A program made the translations under genes and the position numbers. The notes under the pieces were generated by a model that saw only the letters and a program-made list of their open reading frames with translations, had not been told where the DNA came from and made no database searches. DNA of 8,642 nucleotides. Source: an uncultured Microbacteriaceae bacterium. Its GTDB lineage: Bacteria > Actinomycetota > Actinomycetes > Actinomycetales > Microbacteriaceae. Below are positions 1 to 6,865 of the stretch, piece by piece; the stretch's first letter is position 1, and the number at the start of each line of letters is the position of its first letter. The stretch lies in the NCBI GenBank assembly GCA_946481135.1, contig CAMLMQ010000130.1, positions 1 to 8,642 on the forward strand, given 5' to 3'.

Positions 1-1
1 C

Positions 2-991
2 GGCAACGACGTCTTCCTCAAGGACATCTGGCCGGCCCCCGACGAGGTGCAGGAGGTCATCGACTCCTCGATCTCCCGCGAGCAGTTCATCAAGCAGTAC
101 GCGACCGTGTTCGACGGCGACGAGCGTTGGAAGAACCTGCCCACGCCCGAAGGCCCCATCTTCGAGTGGGACGAGAACTCGACGTACGTGCGCAAGGCGC
201 CGTACTTCGACGGGATGTCGATGGAGCTCACCCCCGTCGCCGACATCCACGGCGCGCGCGTGATGGCGACCCTCGGCGACTCGGTGACCACCGACCACAT
301 CAGCCCGGCCGGCAACATCAAGGTCGGCACCCCCGCGGCGCAGTACCTCACCGAGCACGGGGTCGACCGCCTCGACTTCAACTCCTACGGCTCGCGCCGC
401 GGCAACCACGAGGTGATGATCCGCGGGACGTTCGCGAACATCCGTCTCAAGAACGCGCTCGTCGCGGCCGTCAACGACGGTCAGGTGGTCGAAGGCGGCT
501 ACACGCGCGACTTCACGCAGCCCGGCGGTCCGCAGTCGTACATCTACGACGCGTGCATGAACTACCAGGCGCAGGGCACGCCGCTCGTGATCTTCGGCGG
601 CAAGGAGTACGGCTCGGGATCGTCGCGCGACTGGGCGGCGAAGGGCACCTCGCTGCTCGGCGTCAAGGCCGTCATCACGGAGAGCTTCGAGCGCATCCAC
701 CGCTCCAACCTCATCGGGATGGGCGTCGTGCCGCTGCAGTTCCCGGCGGGGGAGTCGTGGGAGTCGCTCGGACTCGACGGCACCGAGATCGTCTCGATCA
801 CGGGGCTCGAGGAGCTCAACTCGGGCCGCACGCCGAAGACCGTGAAGGTCACGGCGGCGCCGAGCGAGTTCTCGCCCGAGGGCAAGCAGACCGTCGAGTT
901 CGACGCGGTCGTGCGCATCGACACCCCCGGTGAGGCGGACTACTACCGCAACGGCGGCATCCTCCAGTACGTGCTGCGCAGCCTCGTCTAG
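2..991 (+). CDS. acnA: Aconitate hydratase (AcnA/IRP1 type), C-terminal part, 5' truncated by window edge
   Basis: The reading frame is open from base 2 and ends at TAG 989-991, giving 329 visible residues of a family usually near 900. It begins inside the linker before the swivel domain ([11 protein letters not shown]). Visible AcnA-type motifs are [14 protein letters not shown] (about residue 92 of the fragment), [18 protein letters not shown] (about 131) and [13 protein letters not shown] (about 203). In the last, S207 and R209 match the catalytic serine and substrate-binding arginine of aconitases. The three [4Fe-4S] cysteines lie upstream, outside the window. The enzyme interconverts citrate and isocitrate in the cytoplasm through cis-aconitate (TCA cycle). 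The -DWAAKG- form separates it from the mitochondrial and AcnB types; 2-methyl-isocitrate dehydratase AcnD is a less likely alternative. The C-terminus looks intact ([12 protein letters not shown]). The next gene, dxs, starts 56 nt downstream on the same strand. Confidence 0.95.
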   Translation, partial: GNDVFLKDIWPAPDEVQEVIDSSISREQFIKQYATVFDGDERWKNLPTPEGPIFEWDENSTYVRKAPYFDGMSMELTPVADIHGARVMATLGDSVTTDHISPAGNIKVGTPAAQYLTEHGVDRLDFNSYGSRRGNHEVMIRGTFANIRLKNALVAAVNDGQVVEGGYTRDFTQPGGPQSYIYDACMNYQAQGTPLVIFGGKEYGSGSSRDWAAKGTSLLGVKAVITESFERIHRSNLIGMGVVPLQFPAGESWESLGLDGTEIVSITGLEELNSGRTPKTVKVTAAPSEFSPEGKQTVEFDAVVRIDTPGEADYYRNGGILQYVLRSLV

Positions 992-1003
992 CGCGGCTCG
1001 AAG

Positions 1004-1019
1004 TCAACCTCCAGGTGGA
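1004..1019. other. Imperfect dyad in the acnA-dxs gap
   Basis: TCAACCT-CC-AGGTGGA forms a 7-bp dyad with one mismatch (A1006 against G1017) around a 2-bp centre, 13 nt after the acnA stop and 17 nt before the putative dxs -10 hexamer. The 2-nt centre is too tight for a good RNA hairpin, so an operator-like site is more plausible than a terminator. There is no independent support, and a dyad this short can occur by chance. Confidence 0.2.
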
Positions 1020-1035
1020 TGCGGAATCCCCTCGG

Positions 1036-1041
1036 TAGGCT
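1036..1041 (+). promoter_or_regulatory. Putative -10 element of a leaderless dxs promoter
   Basis: TAGGCT fits the actinobacterial sigma-A -10 pattern TANNNT and sits 6 nt before the dxs ATG at 1048. Transcription would therefore start at or next to the A of the start codon. No purine-rich Shine-Dalgarno sequence lies ahead of the ATG, which agrees with leaderless translation, common in actinobacteria. No convincing -35 hexamer is visible 16-19 nt upstream, which is also common in this phylum. Read-through from acnA over the 56-nt gap remains possible. Confidence 0.45.
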
Positions 1042-1047
1042 CGCTGC

Positions 1048-2991
1048 ATGAGTCTGCTCGAGGGGATCCACGGCCCCCGCGACCTCGACCGTCTGACCCG
1101 TGAAGAGCTCGCCGAGCTGGCCGACGAGATCCGCCGGTTCCTCGTCGCGGAGGTCTCCAAGACCGGCGGGCACCTCGGGCCGAATCTCGGCGTCGTCGAG
1201 CTCACGATGGCGATCCACCGCGTGTTCGACTCGCCGACCGACGCCGTGGTGTTCGACACCGGTCATCAGAGCTACGTGCACAAGCTGCTCACGGGGCGCC
1301 AGGACTTCAGCCGCCTGCGCATGAAGGGCGGCCTCGCCGGGTACCCGCAGCGCCGCGAGAGCGAGCACGACATCGTCGAGTCGTCGCACGCGTCGAGTTC
1401 GCTGTCGTGGGCCGACGGCATCTCGCGCGCATTCGGGATGACGGGTCAGGGTGAGCGGCATGTCGTCGCGGTCGTCGGTGACGGCGCCCTGACCGGCGGC
1501 ATGACGTGGGAGGCGCTCAACAACATCTCCGACGACAACTCCCGTCGCCTCGTGATCGTCGTCAACGACAACGGGCGCTCCTACGCGCCGACGATCGGGG
1601 GCATGGCGCGCTTCCTCAACGACGTGCGCACGCGTCGCTCCTACCGCAGGCTCCACAGCACGAGCCGTGCCGTCTTCCAGCGGCTCGGACCGGTGGGCCG
1701 CGCCGTCTACCGCGGCACGCGCGGCGCCGTGCACGGCTTCCTCTCGCGCTTCACGAACAACGAGGCCCTCTACTCCAACCTCGACATCAAGTACCTCGGG
1801 CCGGTGCACGGGCACGACCTCGCCGCCCTGGAGGAGACCCTCACCCAGGCCCGCGACTACAACGCGCCCGTCATCGTCCACGTGATCACCGAGAAGGGGC
1901 ACGGCTACGGCCCCGCCGTGGCCGATGTCGCCGACCAGTTCCACGCCGTTGGGCAGATCGATCCCGAGACCGGCGAGCCCGTCGAGGCCCCGTCGCGTCC
2001 GTCGTGGACGAGTGTCTTCGCCGACGAGATCGTCGAGATCGCCGACGAGAACCCCCGCATCATCGGCATCACCGCCGCGATGCTGCGTCCCACGGGTCTG
2101 CACCGCTTCGCCGACAAGCACCCCGACCGCGTGCTCGACGTCGGCATCGCCGAACAGCACGCCGTCACGAGTGCCGCGGGCCTCGCCTACGGCGGCCTGC
2201 ATCCGGTCGTCGCCCTCTACGCGACGTTCGTCAACCGCGCCTTCGACCAGGTGCTCATGGATGTCGCCCTCCATCGCGCGGGCGTCACGTTCGTGCTCGA
2301 CCGGGCGGGCGTCACCGGACCCGACGGGCCGAGCCACCACGGCATGTGGGACCTCGCGATCCTGCAGGCGGTGCCGCACATCCGCATCGCCGCCCCCCGT
2401 GACTCGACCCGACTGCGCGAGGAGCTTCGTGAGGCCGTCGCCGTCGAGGACGCGCCGACGGTCGTGCGCTTCTCGAAGGGGAGCGTCGGCGGCGAGATGG
2501 AGGCCGAGCGCCGCACCGAGGACGGCGTCGACGTGCTGCGCGAGGCCGCGCATCGCGACGTGCTCATCGTGACCGTCGGCCCCATGGCGAAACTGGGGCT
2601 GCAGGTCGCCGAGCGACTCGCCGCCCAGGGCATCGGCGCGACCGTGGTCGATCCGCGCTGGGTCGTCCCCGTGCCGGGGTCGATCATCGACCTCGCGCGC
2701 GACTACCGGCTGGTCGTCTCGATCGAGGACGGCATCCGAGTCGGCGGCATCGGCACGCGCATCCGTCAAGACCTGCGGGCGGCCGGCGTCGACACCGCCG
2801 TCGACGAGCTGGGGCTGCCGGACGAGTTCCTCGACCACGGTGACCGCGCGGAGATCCTCGACGAGGTCGGTCTCTCCGACCAGCGCATCGCCCGGGACAT
2901 CGTCGCCCAGGTGCTCGGCACGCGCATCCCCGTCGCGCGGCCGTTGCCGGACGAGGCTCCCGCGTCCGATCCAGCGCGAGTGCGGGAATAA
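1048..2991 (+). CDS. dxs: 1-deoxy-D-xylulose-5-phosphate synthase
   Basis: A complete 647-residue protein at the family's normal length (about 620-650). DXS condenses pyruvate and glyceraldehyde 3-phosphate to DXP with loss of CO2, using thiamine diphosphate and Mg2+. This is the first and usually flux-setting step of the MEP isoprenoid pathway, and DXP also feeds thiamine synthesis. The N-terminal TPP domain shows H42 (E. coli H49) and GDGALTGGM at 144-152, where D145 and N175 of NDN match the Mg ligands. The transketolase-like pyrimidine domain (about 319-480) has E369 in GIAEQHAVT, Y391, R397, R419, D426 and H430, each offset by one from the E. coli E370/Y392/R398/R420/D427/H431 set. The C-terminal transketolase domain runs from about 500. 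The ATG at 1048 is chosen because homology begins at once and a -10-like TAGGCT lies 6 nt upstream; there is no Shine-Dalgarno. One oddity is GPVHGHD at 251-257, where GPVDGHD is usual. Confidence 0.97.
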   Translation: MSLLEGIHGPRDLDRLTREELAELADEIRRFLVAEVSKTGGHLGPNLGVVELTMAIHRVFDSPTDAVVFDTGHQSYVHKLLTGRQDFSRLRMKGGLAGYPQRRESEHDIVESSHASSSLSWADGISRAFGMTGQGERHVVAVVGDGALTGGMTWEALNNISDDNSRRLVIVVNDNGRSYAPTIGGMARFLNDVRTRRSYRRLHSTSRAVFQRLGPVGRAVYRGTRGAVHGFLSRFTNNEALYSNLDIKYLGPVHGHDLAALEETLTQARDYNAPVIVHVITEKGHGYGPAVADVADQFHAVGQIDPETGEPVEAPSRPSWTSVFADEIVEIADENPRIIGITAAMLRPTGLHRFADKHPDRVLDVGIAEQHAVTSAAGLAYGGLHPVVALYATFVNRAFDQVLMDVALHRAGVTFVLDRAGVTGPDGPSHHGMWDLAILQAVPHIRIAAPRDSTRLREELREAVAVEDAPTVVRFSKGSVGGEMEAERRTEDGVDVLREAAHRDVLIVTVGPMAKLGLQVAERLAAQGIGATVVDPRWVVPVPGSIIDLARDYRLVVSIEDGIRVGGIGTRIRQDLRAAGVDTAVDELGLPDEFLDHGDRAEILDEVGLSDQRIARDIVAQVLGTRIPVARPLPDEAPASDPARVRE

Positions 2992-3060
2992 CGCACGCCG
3001 CGTCGAGGGTTGTTCACTCTCGGCGCAACGCGCCCGGCGAGTCGCGTCGGGGGTGCGCGC

Positions 3061-3066
3061 TAGCGT
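3061..3066 (+). promoter_or_regulatory. Possible -10 element for the MFS gene
   Basis: TAGCGT within GCTAGCGTGACTAG fits TANNNT and would place a transcript start near 3073, leaving a leader of about 34 nt that includes the GGAGGA ribosome site. No recognisable -35 hexamer lies 16-19 nt upstream. No convincing terminator follows dxs in the 115-nt gap, so co-transcription with dxs cannot be excluded. Confidence 0.3.
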
Positions 3067-3097
3067 GACTAGGCGGCACTCGCCGCGACCACTTCTT

Positions 3098-3103
3098 GGA
3101 GGA
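3098..3103 (+). promoter_or_regulatory. Shine-Dalgarno site that fixes the MFS start
   Basis: GGAGGA lies 3 nt before GTG 3107. It is the only strong purine-rich site in the region and decides the start. Upstream in-frame GTG codons at 3053 and 3065 have no such site, and the first in-frame ATG downstream falls inside the first membrane helix. The spacing is short but workable. Confidence 0.7.
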
Positions 3104-3106
3104 TCC

Positions 3107-4609
3107 GTGACGGACACCACTGCGCCCTCGAACCCGTCGACGGCGTCGACCCCCGTCCTCGCCACGCGACTCGACGCCCGCTCGCGGCAGGCGCTCGTGC
3201 TGCTGCTCGCGGCCGTCTTCGTCGTCTTCCTCAACGAGACGACGATGAGCGTCGCCATCCCGACGATCATCGCCGACCTCGGCATCACCGCCGCGAACGG
3301 GCAGTGGCTCACGACCGCGTTCGCGCTCACCCTCGCCGTCGTCATCCCGGTGACGGGATGGCTGCTGCAGCGGCTCAGCACGCGTCAGGTGTTCACGATC
3401 GCGATGAGCCTCTTCGTGGCCGGCACGCTCGTCGCCGCCACCGCGCCGGTCTTCGGCGTGCTCGTGATCGGGCGAGTCGTCCAGGCCTCCGGCACCGCGC
3501 TCATGATGCCGCTCATGATGACGACGGTGCTCACGATCGTGCCGATCCACATGCGCGGCCGCATCATGGGCCGCATCTCGATCGTCATGTCGGTCGCGCC
3601 CGCCGTCGGTCCCGCGATCTCGGGCATCCTGCTGCAGGCGTTCGGTCAGGAGTGGCGCGCCCTGTTCTGGGTGATGCTGCCGATCGCCGTCGCGATGCTC
3701 GTGATCGGCGTCGTGCGCGTGCCCAACGTCTCCGAGCTGCGGCGCGTCCCGCTCGACGTGCTCTCGGTCGTGCTCTCGGCGCTCGGCTTCAGCGGCGTCG
3801 TCTTCGGCCTCGCGAGCATCGGCGAGGCCGCGGAGTCGGGCACCCTGCTGCCGCCGTGGCTGCCGCTCGGGGCGGGCGTCGTCTTCCTCGGTCTGTTCGC
3901 GCTGCGTCAGTTCGCGCTCCAGCGCCGGGATGCCGCCTTCCTCGATCTGCGCACGTTCCGGTCGCGCACGTTCTCGGTCGCGGTGATCATGCTCGCGATC
4001 GGCATGCTGTCGCTCTTCGGCATGGTCATCCTGCTGCCGATCTACCTGCAGAACGCGCTCGGGTTGGAGACGACCGTCATCGGGCTCATGCTCCTGCCGG
4101 GGCCGCTGCTCTCCGGTCTCCTCGGGCCGCTCGTCGGCCGCGTCTACGACCGGGTCGGCCCGCGTCCGCTCGTGATCCCCGGGGCGGTCGTGCTGAGCGC
4201 CTCGTTCTGGATGTTCGCGCTCGCGCTCGACGTCGGAACCCCGATCTGGGTCATCGTGCTCGCCAACATCCTGCTCGGCCTGGGTCTCGGCCTGCTGTTC
4301 ACGCCGCTGTTCTCGAGCGGGCTGGGTTCGCTCCCGCCGCACCTGTACACGCACGGCTCGGCCCTGGTCTCGACGCTGCAGCAGGTGGCCGGCGCCGCGG
4401 GAACGGCGATCTTCGTCGCGCTCCTCGCCGTCGGCATGGCGGCGGCGGGCGAGACCGACGTCACGGTCGCGACCCCCGAGCAGATCGTCGCCGGCGTGCA
4501 GCTCGCCTTCCTCGTCGGAGCGATCATCTCGCTCGCCCTGATCGCGGTGTCGTTCCTCGTGCGCCGCCCGGCCGTGCCCGCGGGAGCCCCCGCGCCCTCC
4601 GCGCACTGA
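3107..4609 (+). CDS. MFS drug/solute exporter, DHA2 (EmrB/QacA, LmrB/MdtP-like) family
   Basis: A complete 500-residue integral membrane protein, right for 14-helix DHA2 transporters. The start is GTG 3107 behind GGAGGA. A polar tail of about 28 residues precedes helix 1, where the DHA2 signature appears as FLNETTMSVAIPTI (41-54). WLTTAFALTLAVVIP (67-81) is helix 2 and the motif A loop LLQRLSTRQ follows (86-94). RVVQASGTALMMPLM (123-137) corresponds to motif B, with R123. The antiporter motif C is APAVGPAISG (164-173). More hydrophobic segments run through about 485, and the tail is rich in Pro and Ala. The FLNET and MMPL features recall Bacillus LmrB/MdtP-type pumps from family knowledge, so proton-coupled export of hydrophobic compounds is the likely activity. 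The substrate cannot be read from sequence. No adjacent TetR or MarR regulator is present, which argues against a classical inducible resistance pair. It follows dxs by 115 nt and ends 120 nt from a convergent gene. Confidence 0.9.
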   Translation: MTDTTAPSNPSTASTPVLATRLDARSRQALVLLLAAVFVVFLNETTMSVAIPTIIADLGITAANGQWLTTAFALTLAVVIPVTGWLLQRLSTRQVFTIAMSLFVAGTLVAATAPVFGVLVIGRVVQASGTALMMPLMMTTVLTIVPIHMRGRIMGRISIVMSVAPAVGPAISGILLQAFGQEWRALFWVMLPIAVAMLVIGVVRVPNVSELRRVPLDVLSVVLSALGFSGVVFGLASIGEAAESGTLLPPWLPLGAGVVFLGLFALRQFALQRRDAAFLDLRTFRSRTFSVAVIMLAIGMLSLFGMVILLPIYLQNALGLETTVIGLMLLPGPLLSGLLGPLVGRVYDRVGPRPLVIPGAVVLSASFWMFALALDVGTPIWVIVLANILLGLGLGLLFTPLFSSGLGSLPPHLYTHGSALVSTLQQVAGAAGTAIFVALLAVGMAAAGETDVTVATPEQIVAGVQLAFLVGAIISLALIAVSFLVRRPAVPAGAPAPSAH

Positions 4610-4619
4610 CCCGCTGAGC

Positions 4620-4634
4620 GCCCGACTTCCGGGC
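4620..4634 (+). terminator. Small hairpin after the MFS stop
   Basis: GCCCG-acttc-CGGGC forms a perfect 5-bp stem with a 5-nt loop, 10 nt after the MFS stop. It has no U-tract. On its own it is weak, but it lies directly before the much stronger palindrome at 4647-4688, so the pair could act as tandem terminator elements for the + strand transcript. Confidence 0.35.
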
Positions 4635-4646
4635 ACTGCTCCAGCA

Positions 4647-4688
4647 ATGACGTGAGGTGTACCCGCGCGCGGGTACACCTCACGTCAT
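4647..4688. terminator. Perfect 42-bp palindrome, probable bidirectional terminator
   Basis: Two 21-base arms, starting ATGACGTGAGGTGTACCC and meeting in alternating GC, are exact reverse complements with no spacer; the symmetry centre is between 4667 and 4668. As RNA this gives a stem of about 19 bp with a 4-nt loop on either strand. It lies between convergent genes (MFS ending at 4609, FadB-like gene ending at 4730), where a shared terminator is expected. Neither side has a U-tract, which is common for actinobacterial terminators. The arms are about 62% G+C, lower than the flanking genes. It could also be a copy of a dispersed palindromic repeat or a protein-binding site; one window cannot tell. 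Confidence 0.75.
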
Positions 4689-4729
4689 AAGGGGGTCGCT
4701 CGCGTCGGGACGACGCGCGCGGCGTGGCT

Positions 4730-6865
4730 TCAGGCGACTCCGCGGATCGGCGGCGTGTGGAAGGTCGAGCCGAAGACACGCTCGCTCGCCCCGACACGGT
4801 CGAGGTAGGGGGTCGCGCCGCCCATCTGGAACGGCCACCCCGCCCCGAGCAGCATGCAGAGGTCGATGTCCTCGGCCGCATGCACGACGTCGCCCTCGAG
4901 CATCCGGTGGATCTCGTCGGCGAGCCCGTCCTCGACCCGCGTGCGCAGCTCCTCGGCGCTCAACGGCGTCGCGTCGGCGGGGCGGTGCTTCGCGACGATC
5001 GCGATCGCCTTCTTGTCGAGCTTGCCGGTCGGCTTGCCCTTGCCGTCCTTCTCCAGCAGCACGTTCGCCTCGGCGAGCTCGTGCAGCGCCCGGGACTCGA
5101 AGAACCGGTCGGGGAACGCCGTGTGATGCGTGTCGAGCACGTGGGCGCCGACCTTGAGCCCGACGAGGTCGAGCAGCACGAACGGGTCCATCGGCAGTCC
5201 GAGCGGACGCACCGCCTCGACGACCGCCTCGGGGGGCGTGCCGAGTTCGAGCGCGTGCATCGCCTCACCGAGCAGCTTCGCGAGGATGCGGTTGACGACG
5301 AAGCCGGGGGTGTCGGCCGTGATGACGGCGTTCTTGCGCAGCTTCGCCGCCGTGACCATCGCGGTCGAGAGTGCCTCGTCGGTGGTCTGCGGCGTCTTCA
5401 CGACCTCGATGAGCGGCATCACCGCGACGGGGTTGAAGAAGTGGAAGCCGACGACGCGCTCGGGATGCTTCAGCTTCGCCCCGATCTGTTCGACCGAGAG
5501 CGACGAGGTGTTCGTCGCGAGGATCGCGTCGGGCGAGATGTGCTGTTCGACGTCGGCGAAGACCTGCTGCTTGACGCCGAGCTCCTCGAAGACAGCCTCG
5601 ATCACCCAGTCGCAGTCGGCGAAGTCGGCCTTGTCGGTCGTGCCGGTGACGAGTGCCTTGAGGCGGTTCGCCTCGTCGCCGTCGATGCGGCCCTTGCCGA
5701 GCAGCTCGTCGATCTCGCCATGGATGGTGGCCACGCCCTTGTCGACGCGTGCCTGGTCAAGGTCGGTGATAACGACGGGCACCTGGAGCCGACGCACGAA
5801 AAGCAGGGCGAACTGGGTCGCCATGAGCCCCGCGCCGATGACGCCGACCTTCGTGATCGGACGCGCGAGCGCCTTGTCGGGCGCACCGGCCGGCTTCTTC
5901 GCGCGCTTCTGCACGAGGTTGAACGCGTAGATCGAGGCGCGGAACTGGTCGCCCGAGATGAGGTCGGCGAGCGCCTCGTCCTCGGCCGCGAACCCGGTCT
6001 TCTTGTCGGTGTTCTTCGCCGCCTTGAGCAGCTCGAGCGCCGCGTAGGGGCTCTTCGCGACCCGGCCGATGCGGGAGGCGAGCATCTTCTCGGCGATGCC
6101 GATCGCGACATCCCACTTCACGGCGCGCTCGATCTTGCCGGGCTCGTTCTTGCGCTTGACCTTGATCTTGCCGGAGAGCACGCCGTCTGCCCACCTGAGG
6201 GAGTCCTCGAGGAAGTTGGCCGGGCCGAACATCGCGTCGGCGATGCCGAGCTCGTACGCCTGCGGCCCCTTGAGCATGCGGTTGTTCTTGAGCGGGTTCG
6301 AGATGATCACCTCGAGGGCGTTCTCGATGCCGATGAGGTTCGGCAGCAGCCACGCGCCGCCCCACCCGGGGATGATCCCGAGGAAGACCTCGGGCAGCGC
6401 GAACGCCGGCACCGACGAGTCGATCGTGCGGTACGTGGCGTTGAGTCCGATCTCGACGCCCCCGCCGAGGGCGAGGCCGTTGTAGAAGACGAACGACGGA
6501 ACGCCGAGTTCCGACAGCTTGCCGAGCGTCTCGTGTCCGAGCTTCGCCATGAGCAGCCCGGTCTCGCGATCGGGGATGTCGCCCACCTTCGACAGGTCGG
6601 CACCGGCGGCGAAGATGAACTGCTTGCCGATGACGGCGACGCCGTCGATCTCCTTCGCGGCGGCGCGTGCCTTCAGTTCGTCGAGCCGCTCCGAGAGCTC
6701 CAGCAGGGTCGCCGGGCCGAGGGTCGACGGGCGCGTGTGGTCCCGACCGTTGTCGAGCGTGATGAGGGCGAGCGTCCTGCCGCTCAGCAGCGCGATGTCG
6801 CGCACGTAGGAGTGCGTGATCACCTCGTCGGGGTCGAGGCCGACGAGTTTGCTGAAGTCGGTCAC
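4730..6865 (-). CDS. Bifunctional enoyl-CoA hydratase / 3-hydroxyacyl-CoA dehydrogenase (FadB-like)
   Basis: A complete 711-residue trifunctional-alpha-type protein, close to the length of E. coli FadB (729). It hydrates trans-2-enoyl-CoA and oxidises L-3-hydroxyacyl-CoA with NAD+ in beta-oxidation. The N-terminal crotonase domain (about 30-220) has an oxyanion-hole segment FAAGADLSKV (85-94) and both catalytic glutamates: E138 in GGGVEIG and E159 in LPEVFLG (FadB E119/E139). A basic linker (KIKVKRK, 233-239) leads to the NAD-binding domain from 338. There the fingerprint is GVIGAGLMAT, so the third glycine of GxGxxG is Ala. The dehydrogenase dyad H475 (HFFNP) and E487 (MPLIE) keeps the 12-residue spacing of FadB H450/E462. 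TPGFVVNR (519-526) opens the C-terminal helical domain. The GTG start overlaps the thiolase stop as GTGA, with AAGGGG 8 nt upstream, so the genes are translationally coupled. The named fadB symbol is withheld because chain-length range and orthology are unproven. Confidence 0.95.
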   Translation of the reverse strand: MTDFSKLVGLDPDEVITHSYVRDIALLSGRTLALITLDNGRDHTRPSTLGPATLLELSERLDELKARAAAKEIDGVAVIGKQFIFAAGADLSKVGDIPDRETGLLMAKLGHETLGKLSELGVPSFVFYNGLALGGGVEIGLNATYRTIDSSVPAFALPEVFLGIIPGWGGAWLLPNLIGIENALEVIISNPLKNNRMLKGPQAYELGIADAMFGPANFLEDSLRWADGVLSGKIKVKRKNEPGKIERAVKWDVAIGIAEKMLASRIGRVAKSPYAALELLKAAKNTDKKTGFAAEDEALADLISGDQFRASIYAFNLVQKRAKKPAGAPDKALARPITKVGVIGAGLMATQFALLFVRRLQVPVVITDLDQARVDKGVATIHGEIDELLGKGRIDGDEANRLKALVTGTTDKADFADCDWVIEAVFEELGVKQQVFADVEQHISPDAILATNTSSLSVEQIGAKLKHPERVVGFHFFNPVAVMPLIEVVKTPQTTDEALSTAMVTAAKLRKNAVITADTPGFVVNRILAKLLGEAMHALELGTPPEAVVEAVRPLGLPMDPFVLLDLVGLKVGAHVLDTHHTAFPDRFFESRALHELAEANVLLEKDGKGKPTGKLDKKAIAIVAKHRPADATPLSAEELRTRVEDGLADEIHRMLEGDVVHAAEDIDLCMLLGAGWPFQMGGATPYLDRVGASERVFGSTFHTPPIRGVA

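Noticed and set aside
3029..3059. Possible terminator hairpin after dxs (CGCGCCC with GGG-TG-CGCG)
   Set aside because: It needs a 2-nt bulge and a 15-nt loop and has no U-tract; in DNA this GC-rich such pairings are frequent by chance.
2840..3106. N-terminal extension of the MFS protein back into dxs
   Set aside because: The extra 89 residues are Ser/Arg-rich, overlap the dxs end in another frame and lack a ribosome site; GTG 3107 has GGAGGA directly upstream.
988..3381. A 797-codon open frame on the - strand opposite dxs and the start of the MFS gene
   Set aside because: It is antisense to a clearly real dxs. Its product is a low-complexity Asp/Val/Arg/Gly-rich sequence with no recognisable domain, as expected from GC-biased third positions keeping the opposite frame open.
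3014..4678. A 554-codon open frame on the - strand opposite the MFS gene
   Set aside because: Its product is dominated by Arg, Asp, Glu and His, without domains, and it starts in the terminator palindrome; it is the shadow of the membrane protein's codons.
4994..5010. GATCGCGATCGC-like runs, also near 7027-7040, resembling short palindromic repeats
   Set aside because: They fall inside coding sequence and are explained by Ile-Ala-Ile codon combinations in GC-rich genes.
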